A DNA stretch of 64,000 bases. It comes from Methylopila turkensis (GTDB lineage: Bacteria; Pseudomonadota; Alphaproteobacteria; Rhizobiales; Methylopilaceae). The DNA lies in assembly GCF_027922325.1 (NCBI RefSeq), contig NZ_BSFL01000003.1:620001-684000 (forward strand). The letters run 5' to 3'. Shown one piece after another: positions 54,351 through 63,411 of this stretch. Position numbers and translations under genes: made by a program. Position 1 is the stretch's first letter; every line of letters starts with the position of its first letter. Below the pieces are notes generated by a model. That model had not been told where the DNA came from. It searched no databases and worked only from the letters and a program-made list of their open reading frames with translations.

Positions 54351-55820
54351 ATGCCCCCCACCCCCGCCCTCATGTTTCAGGGCACCGGCTCCAATGTCGG
54401 CAAGTCGCTGATCGTGGCGGGGCTGTGCCGGCTGTTCGCGCGGCGAGGGCTGAAGGTCGCGCCGTTCAAGCCGCAGAACATGTCGAACAACGCCGCCGTC
54501 ACCGCCGACGGCGGCGAGATCGGCCGGGCGCAGGCGCTGCAGGCCCGCGCCTGCGGTCTCGAACCTTCGATCCACATGAACCCGGTGCTGCTGAAGCCGG
54601 AGAGCGAAACCGGGTCGCAGGTGGTGGTTCAGGGCAAACGCCTCGGCTCCCATCGCGGCCGGGCCTATTGGAACCTGAAGCCCAGCCTGCTGCCGGCGGT
54701 GCTAGACAGTTTCGCGCGCGTGTCCGAGGGCGCCGATCTGGTGCTGGTGGAAGGCGCAGGCAGCGCGGCGGAGGCGAACCTGCGCGCCGTCGACATCGCC
54801 AACATGGGTTTTGCGAGCGCCGCGCAGGTCCCCGTGGCGCTGATCGGGGATATCGACCGCGGCGGCGTGATCGCGACTCTGGTGGGCACGAAGGCGCTGC
54901 TGTCGGACGACGACAACCGCCTGATCAAGGCCTTTTTGATCAATCGCTTCCGTGGCGATCCTCGCCTGTTCAATGAAGGCCTGCGCATCATCTCCGACCG
55001 CACAGGCTGGCCCTCGCTTGGCGTCGCGCCGTGGTTCGCGGACGCGGCCAAGCTGCCGGCGGAGGATTCCGAAGACCTCGCCTCCCGCGCCGGCCAACGC
55101 GACGGCGTGGTGCGGATCGCCGTTCCCGTGCTGCCGCGCATCGCCAATTTCGATGATCTCGATCCGCTCCGGCTCGAGCCTTCGGTCGCGCTTACGCTGC
55201 TCCAGCACGGCGCGCCGCTGCCGCCGGAGACCGATCTGGTGCTGATCCCCGGCTCCAAGGCCACCATCGCGGACCTCGCCGCCCTGCGCTCCTTCGGCTG
55301 GGACACGGACATCCGGGCCCATGCGCGGCGTGGCGGCCGAGTGCTGGGCTTGTGCGGCGGCTACCAGATGCTTGGCCGGGTCGTCGCCGATCCCGGCGGC
55401 GTGGAAGGCCCGCCCGCGCAGGCTGAGGGCCTTGGCCTGCTCGATGTGGAGACCGTGCTGGGCGCAGAGAAGCGCCTCGCCCGGGTGACGGGCGCGCACC
55501 GCGCGAGCGGCGAGCCTGTGGAGGCCTACGAGATCCACATGGGCCGCACGGACGGACCAGACACGAGCCGCGCGCCATTTGAGGTGGAGGGGCGCCCGGA
55601 AGGCGCCGCGTCGCCGGACGGCCGGGTGGTCGGGGCCTATCTCCACGGCGTGTTCGCGGCGGATGGCTTCCGCCGTGCGTTCCTCGCCGGCTTCGGCGCG
55701 ACCGACGCCGGCTTCCGCTATGAGGCGACGGTGGACGCCACGCTCGACGCGCTCGCGGACCATCTGGCCGCGCATCTCGACGTGGAGCGCATGCTGGCGA
55801 TCGCCCGCGCGGGCGTCTGA
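54351..55820 (+). CDS. cobQ: Cobyric acid synthase
   Basis: Glutamine-dependent enzyme of 489 residues that amidates the b, d, e and g side chains of adenosylcobyrinic acid a,c-diamide. The N-terminal ATP-binding domain has [13 protein letters not shown] at residues 8-20 and [11 protein letters not shown]. The central part has [13 protein letters not shown] and GDIDRGG. The C-terminal glutamine amidotransferase domain carries the nucleophile Cys335 in LCGGYQMLG and a histidine in AYLHGVF. It is the last gene of the plus-strand run before the convergent cobD. Confidence 0.96.
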   Translation: MPPTPALMFQGTGSNVGKSLIVAGLCRLFARRGLKVAPFKPQNMSNNAAVTADGGEIGRAQALQARACGLEPSIHMNPVLLKPESETGSQVVVQGKRLGSHRGRAYWNLKPSLLPAVLDSFARVSEGADLVLVEGAGSAAEANLRAVDIANMGFASAAQVPVALIGDIDRGGVIATLVGTKALLSDDDNRLIKAFLINRFRGDPRLFNEGLRIISDRTGWPSLGVAPWFADAAKLPAEDSEDLASRAGQRDGVVRIAVPVLPRIANFDDLDPLRLEPSVALTLLQHGAPLPPETDLVLIPGSKATIADLAALRSFGWDTDIRAHARRGGRVLGLCGGYQMLGRVVADPGGVEGPPAQAEGLGLLDVETVLGAEKRLARVTGAHRASGEPVEAYEIHMGRTDGPDTSRAPFEVEGRPEGAASPDGRVVGAYLHGVFAADGFRRAFLAGFGATDAGFRYEATVDATLDALADHLAAHLDVERMLAIARAGV

Positions 55821-55831
55821 GGCGCCGGCCT

Positions 55832-56803
55832 TCAGGCGGCGAACAGCATCCAGATCGCGGCGACGACGACCGCGCCGAGCAGGCAGGCGGCGCGGAACAG
55901 GCCGAGCGCGCGGGAAATGTCCTCCATCCGTGCCGGGCCCCCACCCGCGTTCATATAGGGGTCGTCCACCTTCACGCCCGAATAGACCCGGGGCCCGGCG
56001 AGCGCGAGGCCGAGCGCCCCGCCCATCGCGGCTTCTGGCCAGCCGGCGTTGGGCGAGGCGTGGCGCGGCGCGTCCCGCAGCATGGCGCGCCAGGCGTCCC
56101 GCCACGGCCGGCCGGTGAGCAGGGCCGCGGCGACGATCAGCGCGCCCGAAAGCCGCGCGGGCGCGAGATTCACCCAGTCGTCGAACCGGGCGGAGGCCCA
56201 GCCGAAGGCCCGATGCCGCTCGGACCTGTGGCCGATCATGCTGTCGGCGGTGTTGATGGCCTTGTAGGCGATCAGTCCGGGAAGGCCGAGCGCCACGCCC
56301 CAGACCACGGGAGCGACCACGCCGTCGGCGAAGTTTTCGGCGCAGGATTCGATCGCCGCGCGGGCGACGCCGGCCTCGTCGAGCCGCTTGGGGTCGCGCC
56401 CGACGATCAGGGACACGGCCGCCCGCGCCGCGTCCAACCCGCCGGCGCGCCAGGCCTTCAGAACGGCGGCCACATGCTGGTGCAGGCTCTTCTGGGCGAG
56501 AAAAACGCTGGCGATCGCGCCCTCGATCACCATGCCGTAAGGCAGCCCGCGCAGCGTCCAGGAGAAGGCGAGGCCCACGGCGAAGGCGGCGGCGACGAGG
56601 ACCACCAGCGTCCAGACGCCGCGTCTCCGACGCACCCTTTCGTCGAGCTCAAGACGGTTGAAGCGCGCGTCGGCCCAGCCGATGGCCCGGCCGATGAGCG
56701 CGACGGGGTGCGCGAAGCGCCGCCAGACCGCGTCGGGATCGCCGATGACGGCGTCGATCGCGAGCGCGATCAGGATCACGCCGGCGTTGTGCGCCAGATC
56801 CAA
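55832..56803 (-). CDS. cobD: Adenosylcobinamide-phosphate synthase (aminopropanol attachment)
   Basis: Integral membrane protein of 323 residues, CbiB/CobD family, which joins the aminopropanol phosphate arm to adenosylcobyric acid. It begins with ALAIDAVIGDPDAVWRRFAHPVALIGRAI, the family's conserved N-terminal loop, and has about four to five membrane helices. CAENFADGVVAPVVWG and INTADSMIGHRS are further family motifs. It follows cobC by 3 bases on the minus strand, so the two form an operon whose products act in the same step. In enteric naming this is CbiB, not the CobD decarboxylase. Confidence 0.95.
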   Translation of the reverse strand: MDLAHNAGVILIALAIDAVIGDPDAVWRRFAHPVALIGRAIGWADARFNRLELDERVRRRRGVWTLVVLVAAAFAVGLAFSWTLRGLPYGMVIEGAIASVFLAQKSLHQHVAAVLKAWRAGGLDAARAAVSLIVGRDPKRLDEAGVARAAIESCAENFADGVVAPVVWGVALGLPGLIAYKAINTADSMIGHRSERHRAFGWASARFDDWVNLAPARLSGALIVAAALLTGRPWRDAWRAMLRDAPRHASPNAGWPEAAMGGALGLALAGPRVYSGVKVDDPYMNAGGGPARMEDISRALGLFRAACLLGAVVVAAIWMLFAA

Positions 56804-56806
56804 GGC

Positions 56807-57793
56807 TCAGACCGCCTCGCGCAGGGCCGCCGTCAGCCGCGCGAACGCCTCGTCCCCGCCTGGGATTCCGACGCGGATCTGGTCGGCGTGCTCTTCGAAA
56901 GCGCGCGTCCACACGCCTTGGCGGGCGAGCGCGGCGTGAATCTCCGTCGCACGGTCGTGGCGCGCGGTGCGGAACAGGTCGGTGCCGCCGATGATCGCGA
57001 AACCCGCATCGGTCAGCGCCTCGTCCAGCTTGAGCGCCTCGACCGAGAGCCTCAGCCGCATGCTCGATATCCACGCCACATCAGCGAGCGCCGCGCGCCC
57101 GGCCTCGATCGCAGGACCGGACACCGGCCACGGCCCAAGCTCTGCGGCGAGTTCGCTGATCATCTCCTCGTCGCCCGCTGCGAACCCTAGCCGTATGCCC
57201 GGCAGACCAAAAAATTTGCCGAAGGACCGCAGCACGACGACGCCGCTTCCGTTCAGGCGCCCGCCGTAGGCGATGTCCGGCGCCACGTCCGCGAATGCCT
57301 CGTCGATGACCAGCAATCCTTCGCGCGGCGCGAGTTCCGAGGCCAGCCGCGCCAGCCCCTTCGGCGACGACAGCCTGCCCGTGGGGTTGTTGGGGTTGAC
57401 CACCACGACCACGTCGGTCTCGCCGACCGCGCGCACGGCCCTAACCTCGCGCACCTCGTGCCCGGCGCGGGCCCAGACGTAGACGTGCTCGCCGTAGGTC
57501 GGCCCGATCACCGCGACCTTCTTGCGATACCGCAGATAGGGCAGCAACTGGATCATCGCCTGCGAGCCCGGCCCAGCGACCACCGGCACGTCCGGCGACC
57601 AGCCATAGGCCTGACGCGCCGCGGCGAGCAGCTCTTCGACGTCCGCCTTCTGGGGCAGCCGAGTCAGGCTCGTGTCCGAAAACGCGGCGAGCGGATAGGA
57701 GTAAGGATTGACGCCTGTCGAAAGGTCGAGCCAACCATTCGCCGGGCGGCCATACTCCGCCTCGGCGTTCGCCAGGTCCCCACCATGCCGCAT
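56807..57793 (-). CDS. cobC: Threonine-phosphate decarboxylase-like aminotransferase
   Basis: PLP-dependent class I/II aminotransferase-fold enzyme of 328 residues that supplies the (R)-1-amino-2-propanol phosphate arm of cobalamin. It starts HGGDLANAEAEYG, the usual CobC opening, has NPNNPTGR at residues 133-140, and the Schiff-base lysine is Lys193 in SFGKFFGLPGIRLGF. It is the first gene of the cobC-cobD pair. A perfect CTGCCCA-N5-TGGGCAG palindrome lies 20 bases upstream, in the gap shared with the divergent DUF1636 gene. Confidence 0.94.
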   Translation of the reverse strand: MRHGGDLANAEAEYGRPANGWLDLSTGVNPYSYPLAAFSDTSLTRLPQKADVEELLAAARQAYGWSPDVPVVAGPGSQAMIQLLPYLRYRKKVAVIGPTYGEHVYVWARAGHEVREVRAVRAVGETDVVVVVNPNNPTGRLSSPKGLARLASELAPREGLLVIDEAFADVAPDIAYGGRLNGSGVVVLRSFGKFFGLPGIRLGFAAGDEEMISELAAELGPWPVSGPAIEAGRAALADVAWISSMRLRLSVEALKLDEALTDAGFAIIGGTDLFRTARHDRATEIHAALARQGVWTRAFEEHADQIRVGIPGGDEAFARLTAALREAV

Positions 57794-57812
57794 GCGCCGT
57801 TTCTCCGTTTCT

Positions 57813-57831
57813 CTGCCCAGACGTTGGGCAG
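57813..57831. promoter_or_regulatory. Perfect palindrome in the cobC/DUF1636 divergent gap
   Basis: CTGCCCA (57813-57819), GACGT, TGGGCAG (57825-57831). It lies in the 101-base gap between two genes that point away from each other, close to the cobC start, the usual place for an operator. On the plus strand TTTT follows it, so as RNA it also looks like a weak terminator, but no plus-strand gene ends there. The binding protein is unknown. Confidence 0.45.
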
Positions 57832-57894
57832 TTTTGCATACGCGTCAACGCGACCGATAGGCCTGCTGCGGCGCACATTTTATCAAGAGCGGTG

Positions 57895-58320
57895 ATGAAC
57901 AACCCTGCCGTCAGCATCACGATCTGTCGGACGTGCCGTGCGGCCGGAGACGAGCGGCCCGATCCGCCGGGCGCCGCGCTCAGCCGGGCGACGGCCGCCA
58001 AAGTCGCCGAAACGAATGCGGCCGGATCGATTCAAGTCACTGCGATCGCTTGTCTTTCCGCCTGCTCGCGTGCCTGTTCGGCGACCGTCTCGGGCGACGG
58101 GAAGTTCAGCTATGTCATCGGCGGCCTGACCCCGGACGACGCGGGCGATCTCGTCGCCTTCGCCGAAGCCCACGCCGCAAGCGCCGACGGAATCCCGCCA
58201 TGGCGTGCGCGCCCAGAGCGCATCCGTAAGAATACCATCGCCCGGCTGCCGCCTCACGGAACGCCCCATCCGCTTATCGAGCGGCCCTCCGCCGAGGCGA
58301 CGCCCGAAGAGGCGAGCTGA
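57895..58320 (+). CDS. DUF1636 metal-binding protein
   Basis: A 141-residue predicted metal-binding protein found in many proteobacterial cobalamin clusters. Five cysteines are visible: Cys11 and Cys14 (CRTC), then Cys53, Cys57 and Cys61 in CLSACSRAC. The spacing recalls thioredoxin-like 2Fe-2S ferredoxins, so it may hold an iron-sulfur cluster or bind cobalt. The C-terminal 40 residues are Pro/Arg-rich. The ATG was chosen over the GTG immediately before it. It stands alone on the plus strand between cobC and cobB. Its role in B12 synthesis is not established. Confidence 0.85.
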   Translation: MNNPAVSITICRTCRAAGDERPDPPGAALSRATAAKVAETNAAGSIQVTAIACLSACSRACSATVSGDGKFSYVIGGLTPDDAGDLVAFAEAHAASADGIPPWRARPERIRKNTIARLPPHGTPHPLIERPSAEATPEEAS

Positions 58321-58324
58321 AGCC

Positions 58325-59626
58325 TCAGCCGCCGTCGATGACGTGCAGGAACGAGCCGAAGACGGCTCCACGTCGAAGGCCGCAGGCGGAGCCGTCCTCC
58401 AGACGGAACAGGGAGTCGCCGCGCTCGGTGACCACCGACGCGTAATGGAACTCGTGCGCGCGATAGACTGCGCCGGCCGCGCCGAGCGGAGAGGACGCGT
58501 CCAGCGTCGCGAGGCGATAGCCGAGATGCAGCCGGCGGGCCGCGAACGAGGTTTCGAGCGGCAGGAGGCCCAGCATGGCGTGGCGGCGTCCGTCCGCGTC
58601 GACGAGGCCCTCGCCGAGCGTCATGTAGCCCCCGCATTCGCCGTAGATCGCCGCGCCCCGTTCCGCGGCGTCCCGCATGCCGTCGCGAAACCCCTGCGAC
58701 CCGGCCAGCCGACCGGCCTGCAGTTCGGGATAGCCGCCGGGGAGATAGACCGCGTCGGCGAGCGGATCGGGCGCCTGATCGGCAAGCGGCGAGAACGGGA
58801 TGATCTCCGCGCCGGCCGAACGCCAAGCGTCGAGAAGGTGCGGATAGGCGAAACGGAAGGCGACGTCGTCGGCGAGCGCGATGCGGACGCCGAGCGGCGG
58901 GACCGGCGACGGCCCGGCGTGCGAGGCGGCGCGCTCGGGCGAACGCGCCAGCGCCCGCAGCGCGTCGAGGTCCACATGGCGCGCGATCAAGGCGCCGGCG
59001 CGGGCGAGCAGGCCCTCAAGGTCGTCGGCCTCTTCCGCCTGCACCAGCCCCAGATGGCGGGACGGCGTGGCGATGTCCGCCCGACGCGGAACGGCGCCAA
59101 GCACGGGCATCTCCGCCTCCGCGCATCCTTCCCTTACAAGGGTTTCGTGCCGGGCGCTCGCAATCCGGTTGAGGATGACGCCGGCCACCTCGACGCCAGT
59201 TCCCCGCCGCCGAAAACCATCGGCGAGCGCGCCGACCGACTGGGCGGAGCCGGCCGTGTCCACCACCAGAACGACCGGCAGGCCGAGCGTCGCCGCGACC
59301 TCCGCCGTCCCCCCTCGTCCTTCTACTCCGGGCTCGGCGGCGCGGTCGAACAGTCCCATGACGCCCTCGACGACGAGAAGCTCCGCGCCGTCGCACGCGC
59401 CGGCGGCGAGCGCCAGAATGCGGTCCCGCCGCATCGCCCAGCCGTCGAGGTTCACGCAGGGCCGTCCCGCCGCCGCGGCGTGAAAGCGGGGGTCGATGTA
59501 GTCCGGCCCGATCTTGGCCGACCCTACGGCGAGCCCCATGTCGCGGAACGCCCGCAGCAGCCCGAGCGTGACGAGCGTCTTGCCCGAGCCGCTCGCCGGC
59601 GCCGCGACGACAAAGCCCTTGGTCAT
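58325..59626 (-). CDS. cobB: Hydrogenobyrinic acid a,c-diamide synthase
   Basis: Glutamine-dependent amidase of 433 residues, CobB/CbiA family, that amidates the a and c side chains before cobalt insertion. The N-terminal domain has VAAPASGSGKTLVTLGLLRA (residues 7-26). KIGPDYIDPRFH and VEGVMGLFD follow. The C-terminal amidotransferase domain has LPGGYPELQA and GECGGYMTLGE with the nucleophilic cysteine, then a histidine in RAHEFHYAS. Its ATG overlaps the cobA stop as ATGA, so cobA-cobB is a coupled operon. Confidence 0.96.
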   Translation of the reverse strand: MTKGFVVAAPASGSGKTLVTLGLLRAFRDMGLAVGSAKIGPDYIDPRFHAAAAGRPCVNLDGWAMRRDRILALAAGACDGAELLVVEGVMGLFDRAAEPGVEGRGGTAEVAATLGLPVVLVVDTAGSAQSVGALADGFRRRGTGVEVAGVILNRIASARHETLVREGCAEAEMPVLGAVPRRADIATPSRHLGLVQAEEADDLEGLLARAGALIARHVDLDALRALARSPERAASHAGPSPVPPLGVRIALADDVAFRFAYPHLLDAWRSAGAEIIPFSPLADQAPDPLADAVYLPGGYPELQAGRLAGSQGFRDGMRDAAERGAAIYGECGGYMTLGEGLVDADGRRHAMLGLLPLETSFAARRLHLGYRLATLDASSPLGAAGAVYRAHEFHYASVVTERGDSLFRLEDGSACGLRRGAVFGSFLHVIDGG

Positions 59627-60489
59627 TCGGCGGCCGCGCCCTGCCCGACCGAGGCCGCCAGCCCCAGAACCGGCGCGAGCGCCGCGACCCCGCCGATGAC
59701 GATCAGCACCGGCGGCTCGAGATCTCCCACGTCGGCGCGCTCCACGAGCCGCCCGAGCGTGGTCTGCACCACCCTTTGGCGCGGCGTGGTCGCCTGCGAC
59801 ACGACCGCCACCGGCTCGTCGCGCGGACGACCGGCGCCGAGCAGACGGGCCGCGATGACGTCCATCAGGCGGAAGCCCATGTAGACCACGAGCACGGGCG
59901 CGCCCGCGGACAGCGCGTCCCAGTCGAGCCGCGCGGACAGCGACCCGGACGCGTCATGCGCGGTGAGGAACGTAACGGCTTGGTTGACGTCGCGATGGGT
60001 GACCGGGATGCCGGCCGCGGCGAGCCCGCCGACGCCCGCGGTCACACCGGGGGCGACCCGGAACGGCACGCCGGCCGCGACCAGCCCCTGCGCCTCCTCA
60101 GCCCCGCGGCCGAACACATAAGGATCGCCGCCCTTCAGGCGAAGCACCCGCTTGCCCGCGCGAGCGGCCTCGATCAGGCGCGCGGTGATCTCCGCCTGCT
60201 TTGGGCTGGGGCAGCCCGCGCGCTTGCCGACGAAGACGCGGTCGGCGTCGGCGCGGGCGTAGGACAGCACGCCGTCGTTGACGAGAGCGTCGAAGAAGAC
60301 GACATCGGCCTGCGCCAGCCCCCATGCCGCCTGCAGCGTCACGAGAGTCGGATCGCCCGGCCCCGCGCCGGCGAGCCAGACCATCCCCGGCGCGAATGGC
60401 GGCATTCCGGCTGTGAGAGCGGGGCTGAACGCGACCGGCAAGGACGGCGGCGGACGATGATCGAAAGGCGACGACATGCGCGGGACCAT
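59623..60489 (-). CDS. cobA: Uroporphyrinogen-III C-methyltransferase
   Basis: SAM-dependent methylase of about 288 residues that makes precorrin-2, the branch point to cobalamin and siroheme. Signatures are VWLAGAGPGDPTLVTLQA, RLKGGDPYVFGRGAEE, VAPGVTAGVGGLAAAGIPVTHR and the TAHDASG region. It is a single-domain CobA, not the CysG fusion. Several in-frame ATGs exist; 60489 has GGGAA just upstream and was preferred, but 60477 or 60501 are possible. It is divergent from cobK with about 75 bases between them. Confidence 0.94.
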   Translation of the reverse strand: MVPRMSSPFDHRPPPSLPVAFSPALTAGMPPFAPGMVWLAGAGPGDPTLVTLQAAWGLAQADVVFFDALVNDGVLSYARADADRVFVGKRAGCPSPKQAEITARLIEAARAGKRVLRLKGGDPYVFGRGAEEAQGLVAAGVPFRVAPGVTAGVGGLAAAGIPVTHRDVNQAVTFLTAHDASGSLSARLDWDALSAGAPVLVVYMGFRLMDVIAARLLGAGRPRDEPVAVVSQATTPRQRVVQTTLGRLVERADVGDLEPPVLIVIGGVAALAPVLGLAASVGQGAAAE

Positions 60490-60563
60490 GGCGGTTCCCA
60501 TTGCGCCGCACAATCCTGTGAGCCGTCGTCGTTTGGGGTGACGCCCGCCGGGAGGCCGGGAGC

Positions 60564-61316
60564 GTGACCCGTCCGCCACGCGCGCTGGTGCTCGGAGGCT
60601 CGACGGAGGGCTTCGCCGTCGCCGAACGGCTCGCAGCCCTCGGCGTGGATGTGGTCACCTCCTTCGCCGGCCGCACCGAGCGGCGCCGCGCGCCGGCCGG
60701 GCGCGTGCGAGTCGGCGGGTTCGGCGGTCCGGACGGACTGGCAGCCTATCTCGACGCCGAGAAGATCGCCGTCGCGATCGACGCCACGCATCCGTTCGCG
60801 GCCCGCATGAAGGGGAACGCGGCGGTGGCCTGCCGGGCGGCGGGCGTGCCGCTGGCGCATGTGGAGCGCCCCGCATGGGCTCCGGTCGCCGGCGACGACT
60901 GGCGTGAGGCCGCGGACGTGCGCGAGGCCGCGGCTCTGATCCCCGCGAGTCCGGGCCCCTGCCTGGTCACGGTGGGGCGGCAGGAGCTCGCGCCGTTCGC
61001 CGCCCGGACAGACCTCGTCCTGCTTCTCCGGATGATCGATCCGCTTGCGGCGCCTTTTCCCCATCCTCGGGCGGAAATCCTGCTCGACCGTGGCCCCTTC
61101 AGCCTCGAATCCGAGCGCGCCCTGTTCGAGACGCGCAACGTCGGTTCGGTGGTCGCGAAGAACAGCGGGGGCGCGGCGGCGGAGGCGAAGCTGACCGTCG
61201 CCCGCGAGCGTGGCCTGCCGGTGATCATGGTGCGCCGCCCGCCCCGCCCCGACGGGTGGACCTTCGCGACGCCGGAGGCCGCCGTCACATGGGCTGCGGC
61301 AAGGATCGGGCTTTGA
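60564..61316 (+). CDS. cobK: Precorrin-6A reductase
   Basis: NADPH-dependent enzyme of 250 residues that reduces the macrocycle of precorrin-6A. The opening ALVLGGSTEGFAVAERLA is a Rossmann nucleotide-binding loop, DATHPFAARM the second motif, and VAKNSGGAAAEAKL the family's C-terminal signature. Translation starts at a GTG with a GGGAG site. cobL begins 86 bases after its stop, in the same direction. Confidence 0.94.
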   Translation: MTRPPRALVLGGSTEGFAVAERLAALGVDVVTSFAGRTERRRAPAGRVRVGGFGGPDGLAAYLDAEKIAVAIDATHPFAARMKGNAAVACRAAGVPLAHVERPAWAPVAGDDWREAADVREAAALIPASPGPCLVTVGRQELAPFAARTDLVLLLRMIDPLAAPFPHPRAEILLDRGPFSLESERALFETRNVGSVVAKNSGGAAAEAKLTVARERGLPVIMVRRPPRPDGWTFATPEAAVTWAAARIGL

Positions 61317-61402
61317 TCGCCTGGTCTGGGCCCGATTCCGGTTGCGCCGCGACGGCGGAACGCGCGAAGCATTCGCCCGTCCCACAGCGACGATCGGAAC
61401 CC

Positions 61403-62629
61403 ATGGCGGCTCGCCCCTCCTCTCCCTGGCTCACCGTCGTCGGCGTCGGCGAGGACGGTGAACTTTCCGCCGCGGCCTCGGCTGCGCTCGCGGCGGCCGC
61501 GCATGTGGTCGGCGGAGAGCGGCACCTTTCGCTCGTGCCGGCGTCGGCCTGCCCGCGCGCCGAACGGCGGGCGTGGCCCTCGCCGATGCTGCCGTTTCTG
61601 GACGTGGTCATGGGTTGGCGCGGCGAGGCGACGGTCGTGTTGGCGAGCGGCGATCCACTGCTTCACGGCGTCGCCTCCACCCTGCTCGGGCGCGTAAACC
61701 GCGAGGAGATGACGGTCCTGCCGTCCGTCTCCTCGCTTCAGCTCGCCTGCGCCGCGATGCTGTGGCCAGTGGCCGACGTCCGGCTCGTCACCGCCTGCGG
61801 CCGTCCGGTCGAAGCGCTCGCGGCCGAGCTTTTCGACGGCGAGCGCGTGATCCTGTTCTCGGCCGACGGCCGCACGCCTGCCGCCGCCGCCCGCCTGCTG
61901 GTCGCGCACGGATATGGCGGCAGCCGGCTGACGGTGCTCGAGCGGCTGGGCGGACCGCAGGCGCAAGCCCATGCGATGACGGCGCAGGACATGGGCGACC
62001 GGGCGTTCGACGATCTGAATACGGTGGCGATCGAGCTCGTCGCCGGTCCCGAGGCGCGGCTGCTGTCGCGCGCGCCCGGCCTTCCCGACGACGCGTTCGA
62101 GAACGACGGCCAGATCACCCGCCGCGAAATCCGCGCGCTCACCCTCGCCCGCCTCGCGCCGGCGCCCGGCGCGCTGCTCTGGGACGTCGGGGCCGGCTCG
62201 GGCTCGATCGGCATCGAATGGATGCGCGCCGCGCCGCGGGCCCGCGCGATCGCGCTGGAGCCGCGCGCCGATCGCGCCGAGCGCGCGCGCGGCAACGCCG
62301 CGAGGCTCGGCGTTCCGATGCTCGACATGCGCGAGGCCCGCGCGCCGGAGGGCCTCGCCGGTCTGCCCCGTCCGGACGCGATCTTCCTCGGCGGCGGCGC
62401 GACGGCGGAGCGGGTCGTCGAGATCTGCTGGGCGGCCCTGCAGCCCGGCGGCCGGCTGGTGGCGAACGCGGTGACGCTCGAAACCGAGGCGCGGCTCGTC
62501 GCGGCGCGGGCCTCCTTGGGCGGCGACCTGACGCGGCTTCAGATCGCGAACGCCGACGCGGTCGGCCGTATGACCGGCTGGCGTCCTGCGATGCCCGTCA
62601 CCCAGTTCGCGGCGGTGAAGCCGCGATGA
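61403..62629 (+). CDS. cobL: Precorrin-6Y C5,15-methyltransferase (decarboxylating)
   Basis: Bifunctional 408-residue enzyme that methylates C5 and C15 and removes the acetate carboxyl on ring C. The N-terminal CbiE-like half has TVVGVGEDGELS and VLASGDPLLHGVAS; the C-terminal CbiT-like half has the SAM-binding LLWDVGAGSGSIGIEW and an IFLGGG loop. Fusion of the two halves is the CobL arrangement of the aerobic pathway. The ATG starting MAARPSSPWLTVVG was chosen; an earlier frame overlaps cobK. Its stop overlaps the cobM ATG (ATGA). Confidence 0.96.
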   Translation: MAARPSSPWLTVVGVGEDGELSAAASAALAAAAHVVGGERHLSLVPASACPRAERRAWPSPMLPFLDVVMGWRGEATVVLASGDPLLHGVASTLLGRVNREEMTVLPSVSSLQLACAAMLWPVADVRLVTACGRPVEALAAELFDGERVILFSADGRTPAAAARLLVAHGYGGSRLTVLERLGGPQAQAHAMTAQDMGDRAFDDLNTVAIELVAGPEARLLSRAPGLPDDAFENDGQITRREIRALTLARLAPAPGALLWDVGAGSGSIGIEWMRAAPRARAIALEPRADRAERARGNAARLGVPMLDMREARAPEGLAGLPRPDAIFLGGGATAERVVEICWAALQPGGRLVANAVTLETEARLVAARASLGGDLTRLQIANADAVGRMTGWRPAMPVTQFAAVKPR

Positions 62630-63384
62630 CGGTCTATTTCATCGGCGCCGGCCCCGGCGATCCGGACCTGATCACCGTGCGCGGCCGCGACCTGATCGCC
62701 CGCTGCCCGGTCTGCCTCTACGCCGGCTCGCTGGTGCCGAAGGCGCTGGTCGCGCATGCGCCGGAAGGCGCCCGCGTGGTCGACACCGCGCCGCTCGATC
62801 TGGACGCGATCGTCGCCGAGTTCGAGGCCGCGCATGCGGCGGGTCTCGACGTGGCGCGCGTGCATTCCGGCGATCCGTCGATCTACGGCGCGACCGCGGA
62901 GCAGTTCGCGGCGCTCGCCGCGCGCGGCGTTCCCTACGAAATCGTGCCCGGTGTGCCGGCCTTCGTCGCCGCCGCCGCCCGGCTCGGCGTCGAGCTCACC
63001 GCGCCGGAGGTGGCGCAGACCATCATCCTGTCGCGGCTGTCGGGCCGGGCGTCCGCCATGCCGGAGCACGAGACGATCGAGGCCGTCGCGGCGTCGCGCG
63101 GCACGCTCGCGCTGCACCTCGCCGCGCGCCAGTTGCCGCGAATCGCGGCCGAGCTGACGCCGCTCTACGGCGCGGACTGCCCTGTGGCGCTGGTGGCGCG
63201 CGCGACCTGGCCCGACGAGCTCATCGTCCGCGGCACGCTGGGCGACATCGTGGAGAAGGCGGCGCCGCACGGCGTGGAGCGCACGGCGCTGGTGCTGGTG
63301 GGCCGGGCGCTCGGCGGCCCCGGCGATCGCGCCAGCGCGCTCTACGAAGCCGGGCGGCCGCGCCATCTCAAGCGAGAGCCGTGA
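62626..63384 (+). CDS. cobM: Precorrin-4 C11-methyltransferase
   Basis: SAM-dependent methylase of 252 residues that adds the C11 methyl to precorrin-4. The YFIGAGPGDPDLITVRG opening, the CLYAGSLVPKAL motif, VHSGDPSIYGATAEQ and VPGVPAFVAAAARLGVELT are typical of CobM/CbiF. It is translationally coupled to cobL. In many Rhizobiales cobE and other precorrin genes follow; here the cluster stops and a convergent exonuclease gene comes next. Confidence 0.96.
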   Translation: MTVYFIGAGPGDPDLITVRGRDLIARCPVCLYAGSLVPKALVAHAPEGARVVDTAPLDLDAIVAEFEAAHAAGLDVARVHSGDPSIYGATAEQFAALAARGVPYEIVPGVPAFVAAAARLGVELTAPEVAQTIILSRLSGRASAMPEHETIEAVAASRGTLALHLAARQLPRIAAELTPLYGADCPVALVARATWPDELIVRGTLGDIVEKAAPHGVERTALVLVGRALGGPGDRASALYEAGRPRHLKREP

Positions 63385-63411
63385 CGAGGGTCCCCGGACA
63401 ACTGTTCTCTA

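Noticed and set aside
57813-57834. Terminator reading of the CTGCCCA hairpin followed by TTTT
   Set aside because: No plus-strand gene ends upstream; the hairpin lies between divergent genes, so an operator is more likely.
57794-60563. Second cobalamin riboswitch in front of the DUF1636 gene, cobA or cobK
   Set aside because: The gaps are too short and lack the GCCAGGA-type B12 box; only the copy before cbtB is present.
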